Assembly (NCBI GenBank): GCA_031404455.1 | Contig: JANNHP010000380.1 | Coordinates: forward strand, 1 to 16,185 | Direction of reading: 5' to 3' | From: JANNHP01 sp031404455 | Lineage (GTDB): Bacteria; Planctomycetota; JAJSAM01; JAJVHW01 | Length of the DNA: 16,185 nt | Part shown: in pieces, positions 6,645 to 13,082 of the stretch | Layout of the letters: every line of letters starts with the position of its first letter | How positions within the stretch are numbered: position 1 is the first letter of the stretch | Translations under genes and position numbers: made by a program | Notes under the pieces: generated by a model | What the model saw: the letters and a program-made list of their open reading frames with translations, nothing else | The model's database searches: none | Told to the model about the DNA's origin: nothing

Positions 6645-7379
6645 GTGAGCGAGCGGATACGGGTGATCGTGAACGGAGCGAAGGGCCGCATGGGCTCGGA
6701 GGCATCGCGGGCGGTCTCCTCGGCCCAGGACATGACGCTCGTCGCGGGGTGCGACGCCGGCGACGACCTCGGGGCCGCGATCCGCTCGGGCGCCGCCGAG
6801 GTCGTCGTCGACTTCACGACCGCGTCCGCGGCGCTCGCGAACCTCGAGGCGATCCTCGCCTCGGGCGCCGGCGCGGTGATGGGCACGAGCGGCTTCGGTC
6901 AGGAAGAGGTCGCGAGGGCCCAGGAGCTCTGCGCGCGATACGCGCGCCCGGCGGTGATCGCGCCGAACTTCGCGCTGGCGTCGATCCTCCTCGCGCGCTG
7001 CGCCGCGATGGTCGCCCGTCACCTGCCGCACGTGGAACTCATCGAGGCGCACCACGACCGCAAGGAGGACTCGCCGTCGGGCACGTCGCTCAAGGTCGCG
7101 GCCGACATCGCGGACGCGCGGTCCGAGGTCCCCGCCGCTCCGAGGAGCGAGAGCGTCCCGGGAGTCCGGGGCGGCCTGGTGTCGGGGGTGCGCATCCACA
7201 GCATCCGGGTGCCGGGAATCCTCGCGCGCATGGAGTGCCTCTTCGGCGCGAAGGGCGAGACGCTGACGATCCGCCACGACACCCTCACGCGCGAATCGTT
7301 CATGCCGGGAGTCCTCCTCGCCGTCCGGCGCGTGCGCGGTCTGACCGGCCTGACGTACGGCCTGGAGCACCTGCTCTGA
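6645..7379 (+). CDS. dapB: 4-hydroxy-tetrahydrodipicolinate reductase
   Basis: 244 residues, typical DapB length. It reduces 4-hydroxy-tetrahydrodipicolinate with NAD(P)H in the diaminopimelate/lysine pathway, which feeds peptidoglycan and protein synthesis. Visible motifs: nucleotide-binding VNGAKGRMG near the N-terminus, VVDFTTASA, GTSGF (the usual GTTG loop), IAPNFALASILL, and the substrate and catalytic segment EAHHDRKEDSPSGTS with paired histidines and lysine. The C-terminus has the PGILARMECLFG and GETLTIRHD strands and FMPGVLLAVRRV. The GTG at 6645 is preceded by GGAGGA (6632-6637) at a good distance; no in-frame ATG lies nearby. It begins 4 nt after the phosphatase stop, and its own stop overlaps the proposed thiE start. 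No other lysine-pathway gene is seen here. Confidence 0.95.
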   Translation: MSERIRVIVNGAKGRMGSEASRAVSSAQDMTLVAGCDAGDDLGAAIRSGAAEVVVDFTTASAALANLEAILASGAGAVMGTSGFGQEEVARAQELCARYARPAVIAPNFALASILLARCAAMVARHLPHVELIEAHHDRKEDSPSGTSLKVAADIADARSEVPAAPRSESVPGVRGGLVSGVRIHSIRVPGILARMECLFGAKGETLTIRHDTLTRESFMPGVLLAVRRVRGLTGLTYGLEHLL

Positions 7380-8032
7380 ACGCGCAGGACCGGCGCCGGC
7401 TGGCTCGCCGCGGACTCACGCTGATGCTCGTCACGGACCGGGGGACCTGCCGCGGCGACCTCGCAGCGGCGGTCGTGCGCGCGCTTGCGGGCGGAGTGAC
7501 GGCGGTGATGCTGCGGGAGAAGGATCTCGCGACCGGGGATCTCCTCGGGATCGGCGCGCCCGTGGCCGCGGCGTGCCGTGCCGCGGGCGCGCTGTTCATC
7601 GTGAACCACGAACTCGGCGCCGCATCGCCGCTCGGCGCGGACGGCGTGCACCTTGGTTTTCGTTCCGCGAGCGTCGCCGAGGCCCGTGCAATGATGGGCG
7701 AGGACGTGCTGATCGGCCGGAGCACCCACGATCCGGACGAGATCGACCGCGCCGTCCTCGAGGGAGCTGACTACGTGACCTTCGGACCCGTGCACGAGAC
7801 GCAGAAGCGGGAGTTCCGCCTCGAACCGCGCGGCGCCGCGGCGCTCGGCGAGGCCGTCGTGCGCGCGGGTCCGGTACCGGTCATCGCCCTCGGCGGCATC
7901 ACCGCCGTGTCCGCCGCCGGGTTGCGTCGCACCGGCGCGGCGGGGGTCGCGTGCATCCGGGAGATCCTCGCGTCGGACGACGAACGCGCCGCGGCGCGCG
8001 CGGTCGTCGTTGCGTGGGAGAGCGCCGCATGA
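7376..8032 (+). CDS. thiE: Thiamine-phosphate synthase (ThiE/TenI family), probable CTG start
   Basis: TIM-barrel enzyme joining HMP-diphosphate and the thiazole phosphate to thiamine phosphate. Motifs in order: LVTDRG (strand 1), VMLREKDL (diphosphate binding), FIVNHE (FIINDR in most relatives), DGVHLG, IGRSTHDPDE, GADYVTFGPVHETQK, PVIALGGIT and the final phosphate loop GAAGVACIREI. About 218 residues, normal for the family. NHE in place of NDR leaves some doubt between true ThiE and a TenI-like paralogue, but thiL in the same cluster favours ThiE. No ATG, GTG or TTG fits: the first in-frame ATG (7424) would cut into strand 1. The CTG at 7376 overlaps the dapB stop (CTGA) and has GGAG (7364-7367) 8 nt upstream. 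The stop overlaps the next gene's ATG. Confidence 0.88.
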   Translation: MNAQDRRRLARRGLTLMLVTDRGTCRGDLAAAVVRALAGGVTAVMLREKDLATGDLLGIGAPVAAACRAAGALFIVNHELGAASPLGADGVHLGFRSASVAEARAMMGEDVLIGRSTHDPDEIDRAVLEGADYVTFGPVHETQKREFRLEPRGAAALGEAVVRAGPVPVIALGGITAVSAAGLRRTGAAGVACIREILASDDERAAARAVVVAWESAA

Positions 8033-9852
8033 ACCGGTGCGGTTCGTTCCTGCGGACGCTCTGCGCGCTCATCCTCGTGGCGATCGGCGTCGCCGGCTGC
8101 CGCCCTCCCGACGACGCGGACGCGAAGGCCTCGCCGGGGTCCTCCGCGGCGCCCCTCGCGCCCGACGTCCGGGCGTCAGTGCCCACGCCCGCCGGGACCG
8201 GCGAGACGCCGCCGCAGCGGGATGCGACACCCGTTCCCGTCTCGACCGAGCCGCAGGCGCCGGTCGCCTCGGGAGGTCCGAGGCCGAGCGTTTACGAGCA
8301 CCTCCCGGGCGGCGTTTTCGTCGCCCGCTGCCCGGCGTGCGGCACGGTTCAGGAACCGCGATCGACGAAGTGCCCGACGTGCAGCCAGTCGCTCAGCCCG
8401 TGGCGGCAGGAGCAGATCTGCGCGGTCTGCGCGGGGACGGGCGAGTGCGAGCGCTGCGGCGACGACCGCGTCTGCACGGACTGCGACGGTCAGGGTGCGT
8501 GCCCCTACTGCGCCGGCGGCGGGAGGCTCGTCACCGGCGAGAAGTGCTTCGAGTGCGGCGGGAACGGGAAGTGCGCGCCGTGCCAGGGCGACGGACACCG
8601 CGAGAGCGCGAACAACGACTTCGGCCCTCGCGAGACCACGCTGCCCGGGGTCTGTCCGGTCTGCTACGACGGCAGCGGACTCTGCCCGGACTGCGGAACG
8701 CTGACGAAGGACGCGTCGGGCGGTCCGTGCCTCACGTGCGGCGCTCTCGGCGTCTGCTACGACTGCGGCGGCTCGGGGCTCTGCGCCCACGACGCCGCGG
8801 ACGGGTTGTGCATCGCCTGCCGCGGAGGCGGTCGCGAAGTGCTCGACTCGGACCCCTCGAGGCCGTCGGGACGTGTGTGGACGCTCCGCACGGCGGCGAA
8901 GGCGCCGCTCAAGGGGCGCGTCCTCGCGCGGCCCGATCCGAATGTTCACGTGCAGACGACGTCCGGCGCCACGGTGACGCGGAGCGCTCTCACCCGCGCC
9001 CAGCTCTCGCCGCTCACGTACTATCTGGCGCTGCGCGACTGGACGCCCGACACCGACGGCAAGGGCCGCATGGAGCTCGGCACCGTCGCCCTCTCGTCGC
9101 ACTTCTGGTCCGTGGCGAGGCAGGACTTCCGCCGTGCGATGTCCGCGGATCCGTCGCTCGCGTCGGAGGCGGCGGCGCAGTTGCGCGAGGTCGAGGAACG
9201 CCGGACGGTGGCCTGGGTCGAGGCCGCGGAGAACGCGAAGAAGGCCGGCGACCGCGACCGCGCGACGCTTCTCCTCAACATGGTCCACTTCGCGGCGCGC
9301 GGCACTCCGCACGCAACGCGAGGCGACGTGCTGCTGCTCCGCATCCAGCAGGAGCTCGACGAGGAAGCGAAGGGACTCGACGACACGGCGCGCGCGCGCA
9401 TCGCCGAGGAGACTGCCGCCCGCGTAGCGCGGATCGCGGCGGGCGCGCGGATGCGGCTCGACCGGGCGCGCCGTCTGCTCAAGGAGGCGCAACAGCGCCC
9501 GGCTAGCGACCCCTCGGTCGAGTCGATGCTCTCCCGTGCAGACGAAGCGGCCGCCGCGGCGCAGCGCATCGTCCTGCGCGAGGCGTATCGCAGCCCCGCG
9601 CCGGCGACGCCGTGGCCCGTCAAGCCGGAGGGTCTCGCCCGCGAGGGACGCCTCGTCCGCGCGGAGATCGCCGTCTTCCACGCCGGTCGCGAGATCGCTG
9701 CGGGGCGCTTCGACTTCGGCGCCCGACTCGCGCGCCGCGCGTCCGCGCTCGACGCGACCAACTCGATGTCCACGAAGCTGCTCGAACAGGCGGAGCTCGG
9801 CCTCGCGAGGAGCGGAGTCCTGCGCGGATCGCCCGCCCCGATCCCGAAATGA
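8029..9852 (+). CDS. Lipoprotein with an expanded DnaJ-type Cys-rich zinc domain and TPR-like tail
   Basis: 607 residues. A lipoprotein signal (FLRTLCALILVAIGVAGC, lipid Cys24) places it outside the inner membrane. Residues 25-95 are a Pro/Ala-rich linker. Residues 101-265 contain 13 CxxC pairs: a zinc ribbon (CPAC, CPTC), then many DnaJ-like CxxCxGxG units (CAVCAGTG, CTDCDGQG, CPYCAGGG, CFECGGNG, CAPCQGDG, CYDCGGSG, CIACRGGG). One position is broken (CAHD). A normal DnaJ has four such units binding two zincs. The C-terminal ~330 residues are helical and TPR-like (ALSSHFWSVARQDFRRAMSADP) with a coiled-coil stretch. There is no J domain, so it is not a chaperone co-factor as such; function unknown. 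It overlaps thiE and the following lipoprotein gene, each by ATGA. Confidence 0.85.
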   Translation: MNRCGSFLRTLCALILVAIGVAGCRPPDDADAKASPGSSAAPLAPDVRASVPTPAGTGETPPQRDATPVPVSTEPQAPVASGGPRPSVYEHLPGGVFVARCPACGTVQEPRSTKCPTCSQSLSPWRQEQICAVCAGTGECERCGDDRVCTDCDGQGACPYCAGGGRLVTGEKCFECGGNGKCAPCQGDGHRESANNDFGPRETTLPGVCPVCYDGSGLCPDCGTLTKDASGGPCLTCGALGVCYDCGGSGLCAHDAADGLCIACRGGGREVLDSDPSRPSGRVWTLRTAAKAPLKGRVLARPDPNVHVQTTSGATVTRSALTRAQLSPLTYYLALRDWTPDTDGKGRMELGTVALSSHFWSVARQDFRRAMSADPSLASEAAAQLREVEERRTVAWVEAAENAKKAGDRDRATLLLNMVHFAARGTPHATRGDVLLLRIQQELDEEAKGLDDTARARIAEETAARVARIAAGARMRLDRARRLLKEAQQRPASDPSVESMLSRADEAAAAAQRIVLREAYRSPAPATPWPVKPEGLAREGRLVRAEIAVFHAGREIAAGRFDFGARLARRASALDATNSMSTKLLEQAELGLARSGVLRGSPAPIPK

Positions 9853-11012
9853 CGCGCCCGGCGTCCGTGGTGTTCCTCGTCGTCGCGGCCGCGCTGGCGG
9901 CGGGCTGCGTCTCGGCGGCGCGGATCGACGCCCCGCGGGTCGAGCCGCTCGTCGCGGCGGAACCTGCGGTCGAGATCCGCGACCGCGGCGGACCGTGGTC
10001 GGCGGACTCCCGTTGGAAGGGCCGGGTCGCCGAGGTGGACGCCGCCGCGCGGCCCGCGGTCGATCGGCTCTCGTCGGAGACGGGGCTCTGGTTCGAGCGC
10101 GGCCGCGAGCCGGTCGTCGACTTCGAGGAGACCGCGCCCGCGGACGGCGACGTCGTCCTGCGATTCAAGGACGGCCTGCGGCGTCCGGTCCTGCGCATCT
10201 CACCGCGGGCGCTGCTCTCCGGAGAGTTCCGGGCCGAGCACGATCTCGCGCCGCTCGTCGTGCGGGGCGCCGTGCTCGCGCGCGCCGGGGAGCGCGACCC
10301 GCCGGGATGGGTCGTGTCCGGGATCGCGATCGTCGCGGGCGGAGCCTTCGATCGCAGGCTCCATCGAGCCGCCCTCGGCGGGACCGCCGTCAAGAGCAGC
10401 GAGGCGGAGTTGTTCGGACCGGTCGCGACCGATCCGCTCGCGGCGGCGGCGCGTGCGAAGGCGTTGTCGCGGACGTCGCGGTCCGCGCGCCCGATCGCGC
10501 GCTTCCTCGCGAGCCTCCTCGACGGGCGATCCGAGGACGCGGCCCTGGCAGACATCGGGATCACGCGGCGTGAGTTCCTCGACGCCGCGGCCGGCACCGA
10601 GCGCGACCGCGCCGCGCGGACGATCTCGTCGGACCCGGTCCTCCCGGCGCTCGTCGCCGCTCGCGACGCGCTCGCACGCGGCGAGACCGGCAGCGCCGAC
10701 GCGGCGCTCGCGCGGGCCGCGGAATCGTTCGACGACCCGTCCGCCGATCCGTGGCTCGTCGCCGACGCGCGACTCTGTCTCGCGCGGGTCGCGCTCCTGC
10801 GCGGGGAGACGAAGGCTGCGCAGGCGGCGCTCTCCGCGGCCGTCGCGAACGGAAGGGTCGTGCGCGTGCGCGAGGCGCGTGTGCTCGGCGCGTGCCTCGT
10901 GCCGGAGGCGGAGCGCGCGTCGGCGCTCCGGACGCTGCTCGCGGACTTTCCCGACGCCGCGTCCGACCCGTTCGTCCGCGAGCGGGCGGCGGAGATCGCG
11001 CGGCCGCGATGA
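9849..11012 (+). CDS. Lipoprotein with possible degenerate peptidase-MA (gluzincin) fold and TPR-like C-terminus
   Basis: 387 residues; the signal FLVVAAALAAGC gives lipid Cys20, so it is envelope-anchored. Residues ~130-165 read RGAVLARAGERDPPGWVVSGIAI. In the alignment frame of peptidase-MA-like gluzincins (HExxH, a short gap, then P-x-W-x-x-E-G-L-A) the spacing fits, but both zinc histidines and the glutamates are lost. The segment after it (ARPIARFLASLLDG, later ITRREFLDAAAG) also resembles that family's helical continuation. This is my reading by eye, with moderate-to-low confidence; if right, it is a pseudo-enzyme. The last ~150 residues are Ala-rich helical repeats of TPR style. The ATG overlaps the upstream stop (ATGA) and has no Shine-Dalgarno, implying coupled translation; the stop overlaps thiL in the same way. 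Confidence 0.75.
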   Translation: MTRPASVVFLVVAAALAAGCVSAARIDAPRVEPLVAAEPAVEIRDRGGPWSADSRWKGRVAEVDAAARPAVDRLSSETGLWFERGREPVVDFEETAPADGDVVLRFKDGLRRPVLRISPRALLSGEFRAEHDLAPLVVRGAVLARAGERDPPGWVVSGIAIVAGGAFDRRLHRAALGGTAVKSSEAELFGPVATDPLAAAARAKALSRTSRSARPIARFLASLLDGRSEDAALADIGITRREFLDAAAGTERDRAARTISSDPVLPALVAARDALARGETGSADAALARAAESFDDPSADPWLVADARLCLARVALLRGETKAAQAALSAAVANGRVVRVREARVLGACLVPEAERASALRTLLADFPDAASDPFVRERAAEIARPR

Positions 11013-11953
11013 GCGAGCGCAGCGAGTTCGAACTGATCGGCGCGATCCGCGCGATGACGCCGGCCGGCGGCGCGGGCGTCCTCGTCGGGATCGGCGACGA
11101 CTGCGCCGTGCTGCGGACGGATCCCGGCGAGGACCTCCTCGTCACGACCGACCTCCTCGTCGAGGGACGGCACTTCCGCGCGGACGCGGCGCCGCAGGAC
11201 ATCGGCTGGAAGGCGCTCGCGGTCTCGGTGTCCGACGTCGCCGCCATGGGCGGCAGGCCGCTGCACGCCGTGCTCTCGGTGGCGCTGCGCGCGGGGCAGA
11301 GCGGAGAGTTCGCCGACCGCCTGGCTGCGGGGGTCCTCGACTGCGCGGGGCGCTACGGATGCGCGCTCGTCGGCGGCGACACCAACTCGACCGACGGACC
11401 GCTCGTCGTCTGCGTGACGCTGACCGGCGCCGTGCGGCGGGGGGGGGCCGTGCTGCGGTCGGGCGCGCGCCCCGGCGACGCGATCTTCGTCACCGGCGCG
11501 CTCGGCGGCTCGCTCTCGGGACGTCACCTGCGCCCCACGCCCCGCGCCGCCGAGTCCGCGGCGCTCGTCGCCTCCGGGCCGGTCCACGCAATGATCGACG
11601 TCTCCGACGGCCTCTCCTCGGATCTCCGCCACGTGCTCGACGCGTCGAACGTCGCCGCCGAGATCTGGGCGGACCGCGTGCCGGTCCACGCCGACGCCGT
11701 TGCGATGTCGCGCTCGGACGGCCGCTCGCCGCTCGAGCACGCGCTCCACGACGGCGAGGACTTCGAGCTCTGCTTCACGGCGCCGGCGTCGCGGGCCGGC
11801 CGGCTCGTCGCGGACGGGCTCGCCGGCACGCCGGTGACGAGGATCGGCGTCGTCGTCGCCGGCCGCGGCTCCGTGCTGCTGGATCGCGAGGGCGCGATCG
11901 GTTCGTCTCGCGCGTTGCCTGCCGGAGGGTTCGACCATTTCGGCCGCGCGTGA
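11009..11953 (+). CDS. thiL: Thiamine-monophosphate kinase
   Basis: 314 residues, typical ThiL length (PurM/ThiL superfamily). It phosphorylates thiamine phosphate with ATP to thiamine diphosphate, the step directly after ThiE. Motifs: GIGDDCAVL, TTDLLVEGRHF, AVSVSDVAAMGG, VGGDTNST, RSGARPGDAIFVTGALGGS, MIDVSDGLSSDL and HDGEDFELCF (family GGEDYEL). The acidic, Mg-binding residues in these motifs are present. The N-terminus is slightly short but complete (ELIGAIR). The ATG overlaps the previous stop by 4 nt. A run of nine G (11439-11447) lies inside the VRRGGA turn; the frame stays open and matches the family on both sides. The last 17 nt overlap the proposed tsaE start. Confidence 0.95.
   Translation: MSERSEFELIGAIRAMTPAGGAGVLVGIGDDCAVLRTDPGEDLLVTTDLLVEGRHFRADAAPQDIGWKALAVSVSDVAAMGGRPLHAVLSVALRAGQSGEFADRLAAGVLDCAGRYGCALVGGDTNSTDGPLVVCVTLTGAVRRGGAVLRSGARPGDAIFVTGALGGSLSGRHLRPTPRAAESAALVASGPVHAMIDVSDGLSSDLRHVLDASNVAAEIWADRVPVHADAVAMSRSDGRSPLEHALHDGEDFELCFTAPASRAGRLVADGLAGTPVTRIGVVVAGRGSVLLDREGAIGSSRALPAGGFDHFGRA
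11924..11939 (+). promoter_or_regulatory. Translation start site of tsaE: GGAGGG followed by ATT
   Basis: GGAGGG (11924-11929), 7 nt, then ATT (11937-11939). No ATG, GTG or TTG lies in this frame upstream of or within the conserved N-terminus, so the only start with a Shine-Dalgarno at proper spacing is ATT. ATT starts are rare (infC and pcnB in E. coli). Confidence 0.55.
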
Positions 11954-12437
11954 ACTGACGCTCGCCGGATCCGAGGCGACGGTCGAACTCGGCCGCCGGC
12001 TCGGCGTCGCCGCCCGCGGACGCGGCGGCGTCCTCGCCCTCTCAGGACACCTCGGCGCGGGCAAGACGACGCTCGTCAAGGGCCTCGCCGCGGGGCTCGG
12101 CGTCGCCGAGTCGCGCGACGTCGTCAGTCCGACGTTCCTGCGCGCCGTGCGGTTCGAGGGCGCGGTCCCTCTCGTCCACGTGGACGCCTACCGTATGAAG
12201 GGCCCGGCGGACATCGTCGAACTGGGTCTCGACGAGGACATGGCGGGCAGCGCGTGCGTGGCCATCGAGTGGCCGGAGATGGTGGAGGGGGCGCTCCCCG
12301 CCGACCGCCTCCTTGTGCGACTCGATCACGCGAGCGACGCCACCCGCAGGGCGACGCTCTCGGCGATGGGCCCCCTGTCCGCGCGCTGGCTCGCCGCCGT
12401 CGATCTCGGCGGCCTCGCATCGGGCAATCCGCAGTAA
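11937..12437 (+). CDS. tsaE: tRNA t6A biosynthesis ATPase TsaE, probable ATT start
   Basis: P-loop ATPase that powers the TsaB-TsaD complex making N6-threonylcarbamoyladenosine at tRNA position 37. Motifs: Walker A GHLGAGKT (residues 37-44), SPTF, HVDAYR, LGLDED and IEWPE, ending with the usual LPADRLLVRL strand. Starting at the ATT (11937) gives 166 residues, a normal TsaE length, and includes the first helix (SEATVELGRRLG). The first in-frame ATG (12183) lies far beyond Walker A and the GTG at 12147 also falls after it, so either would destroy the protein. The start overlaps the end of thiL by 17 nt. It is the last gene of the overlapping cluster; neither tsaB nor tsaD is in the window. The stop TAA also forms part of a possible -10 box, TAATCT (12435-12440), for the sigma-factor gene. 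Confidence 0.92.
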   Translation: MSAARELTLAGSEATVELGRRLGVAARGRGGVLALSGHLGAGKTTLVKGLAAGLGVAESRDVVSPTFLRAVRFEGAVPLVHVDAYRMKGPADIVELGLDEDMAGSACVAIEWPEMVEGALPADRLLVRLDHASDATRRATLSAMGPLSARWLAAVDLGGLASGNPQ

Positions 12438-12482
12438 TCTGTGCCTGGTGAGCGCCCGAACCTTTTCCGCGGACCTGCGTTC

Positions 12483-13082
12483 ATGAGCGAAGGACACGGT
12501 CCCGCCGACGCCGAGCTGATGCGGCGTTTCGGCGAGGGCGACGACGAGGCCTTCCGACGGATCGTCGAGCGGCACGAACGTCCGCTGCTCGGCTACTTCT
12601 GGCGGCGATGTCTCGATCGCGCGCTCGCCGAGGACTGCGTCCAGGAGGTCTTCCTCCGGCTCGTGCGCCACCGAGGGTCGTGGCGGCCGGACGCGAAGTT
12701 CACGACGTACCTCTACCGGATCGCGGAGAACCATTGGATCGACCGCTACCGCTCGCGAAAGTCGGCGCCGCCCGCGGCGTCGCTCGAAGGGCTCACCGAT
12801 CCCGACGACGACGACGTTTGCGCGACGTTCGCCGCGTCCGGGGCGGCGCCGGGCGACCGGGCGGCGCAGATCGAGCTCGGCTCCCGCATCCGGAACGCGG
12901 TGCTGCGCCTCACCGACGAGCAGCGCGCCGTCTTCGCGCTCGCGGAGACGCGCGGCATGAAGTACGAGGACATCGGCCGGGTGCTCGGCATCCCGGTGGG
13001 CACGGTCAAGTCGCGGATGCACGCGGCCGTCACGCGCCTTCGCGAACTCCTCGCGGAGGAAGGCCGTGATCTCCTGCGCTGA
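12483..13082 (+). CDS. ECF-type sigma-70 factor
   Basis: 199 residues, the size of a two-domain extracytoplasmic-function sigma factor. The sigma2 region spans ~20-92: the core-binding and -10 helices read EDCVQEVFLRLVRH and FTTYLYRIAENHWIDRYR. A ~40-residue acidic linker precedes sigma4 (~134-190): LRLTDEQRAVFALAETRGMK, then the helix-turn-helix YEDIGRVLGIPVGTVKSRM that reads the -35 box. The ATG at 12483 is chosen because family homology begins at DAELMRRFGEG; there is no Shine-Dalgarno. An in-frame GTG at 12441 would add 14 unsupported residues. It overlaps the next gene, its presumed anti-sigma factor, by 17 nt, so the pair is probably translationally coupled. Autoregulation is usual for such pairs, but no repeated promoter motif was found to prove it. 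Confidence 0.93.
   Translation: MSEGHGPADAELMRRFGEGDDEAFRRIVERHERPLLGYFWRRCLDRALAEDCVQEVFLRLVRHRGSWRPDAKFTTYLYRIAENHWIDRYRSRKSAPPAASLEGLTDPDDDDVCATFAASGAAPGDRAAQIELGSRIRNAVLRLTDEQRAVFALAETRGMKYEDIGRVLGIPVGTVKSRMHAAVTRLRELLAEEGRDLLR

Larger units (their letters stand above)
5808..12437 (+). other. Probable eight-gene operon, PilZ to tsaE
   Basis: All junctions between the eight genes are overlaps of 4 or 17 nt, except a 4-nt gap before dapB. No space for internal terminators exists. Co-transcription is inferred from this packing. The members mix housekeeping enzymes (dapB, thiE, thiL, tsaE) with a c-di-GMP receptor, a protein phosphatase and two lipoproteins. Confidence 0.75.

Noticed and set aside
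9620..12079. An 819-codon minus-strand frame across the second lipoprotein gene and thiL.
   Set aside because: It is composed mainly of Arg, Ala, Ser and Pro, typical of an antisense shadow; thiL motifs on the plus strand are unmistakable.
12441..12482. GTG at 12441 as the sigma-factor start.
   Set aside because: It has no Shine-Dalgarno and adds 14 residues outside family similarity; the ATG at 12483 lies just before the conserved N-terminus.
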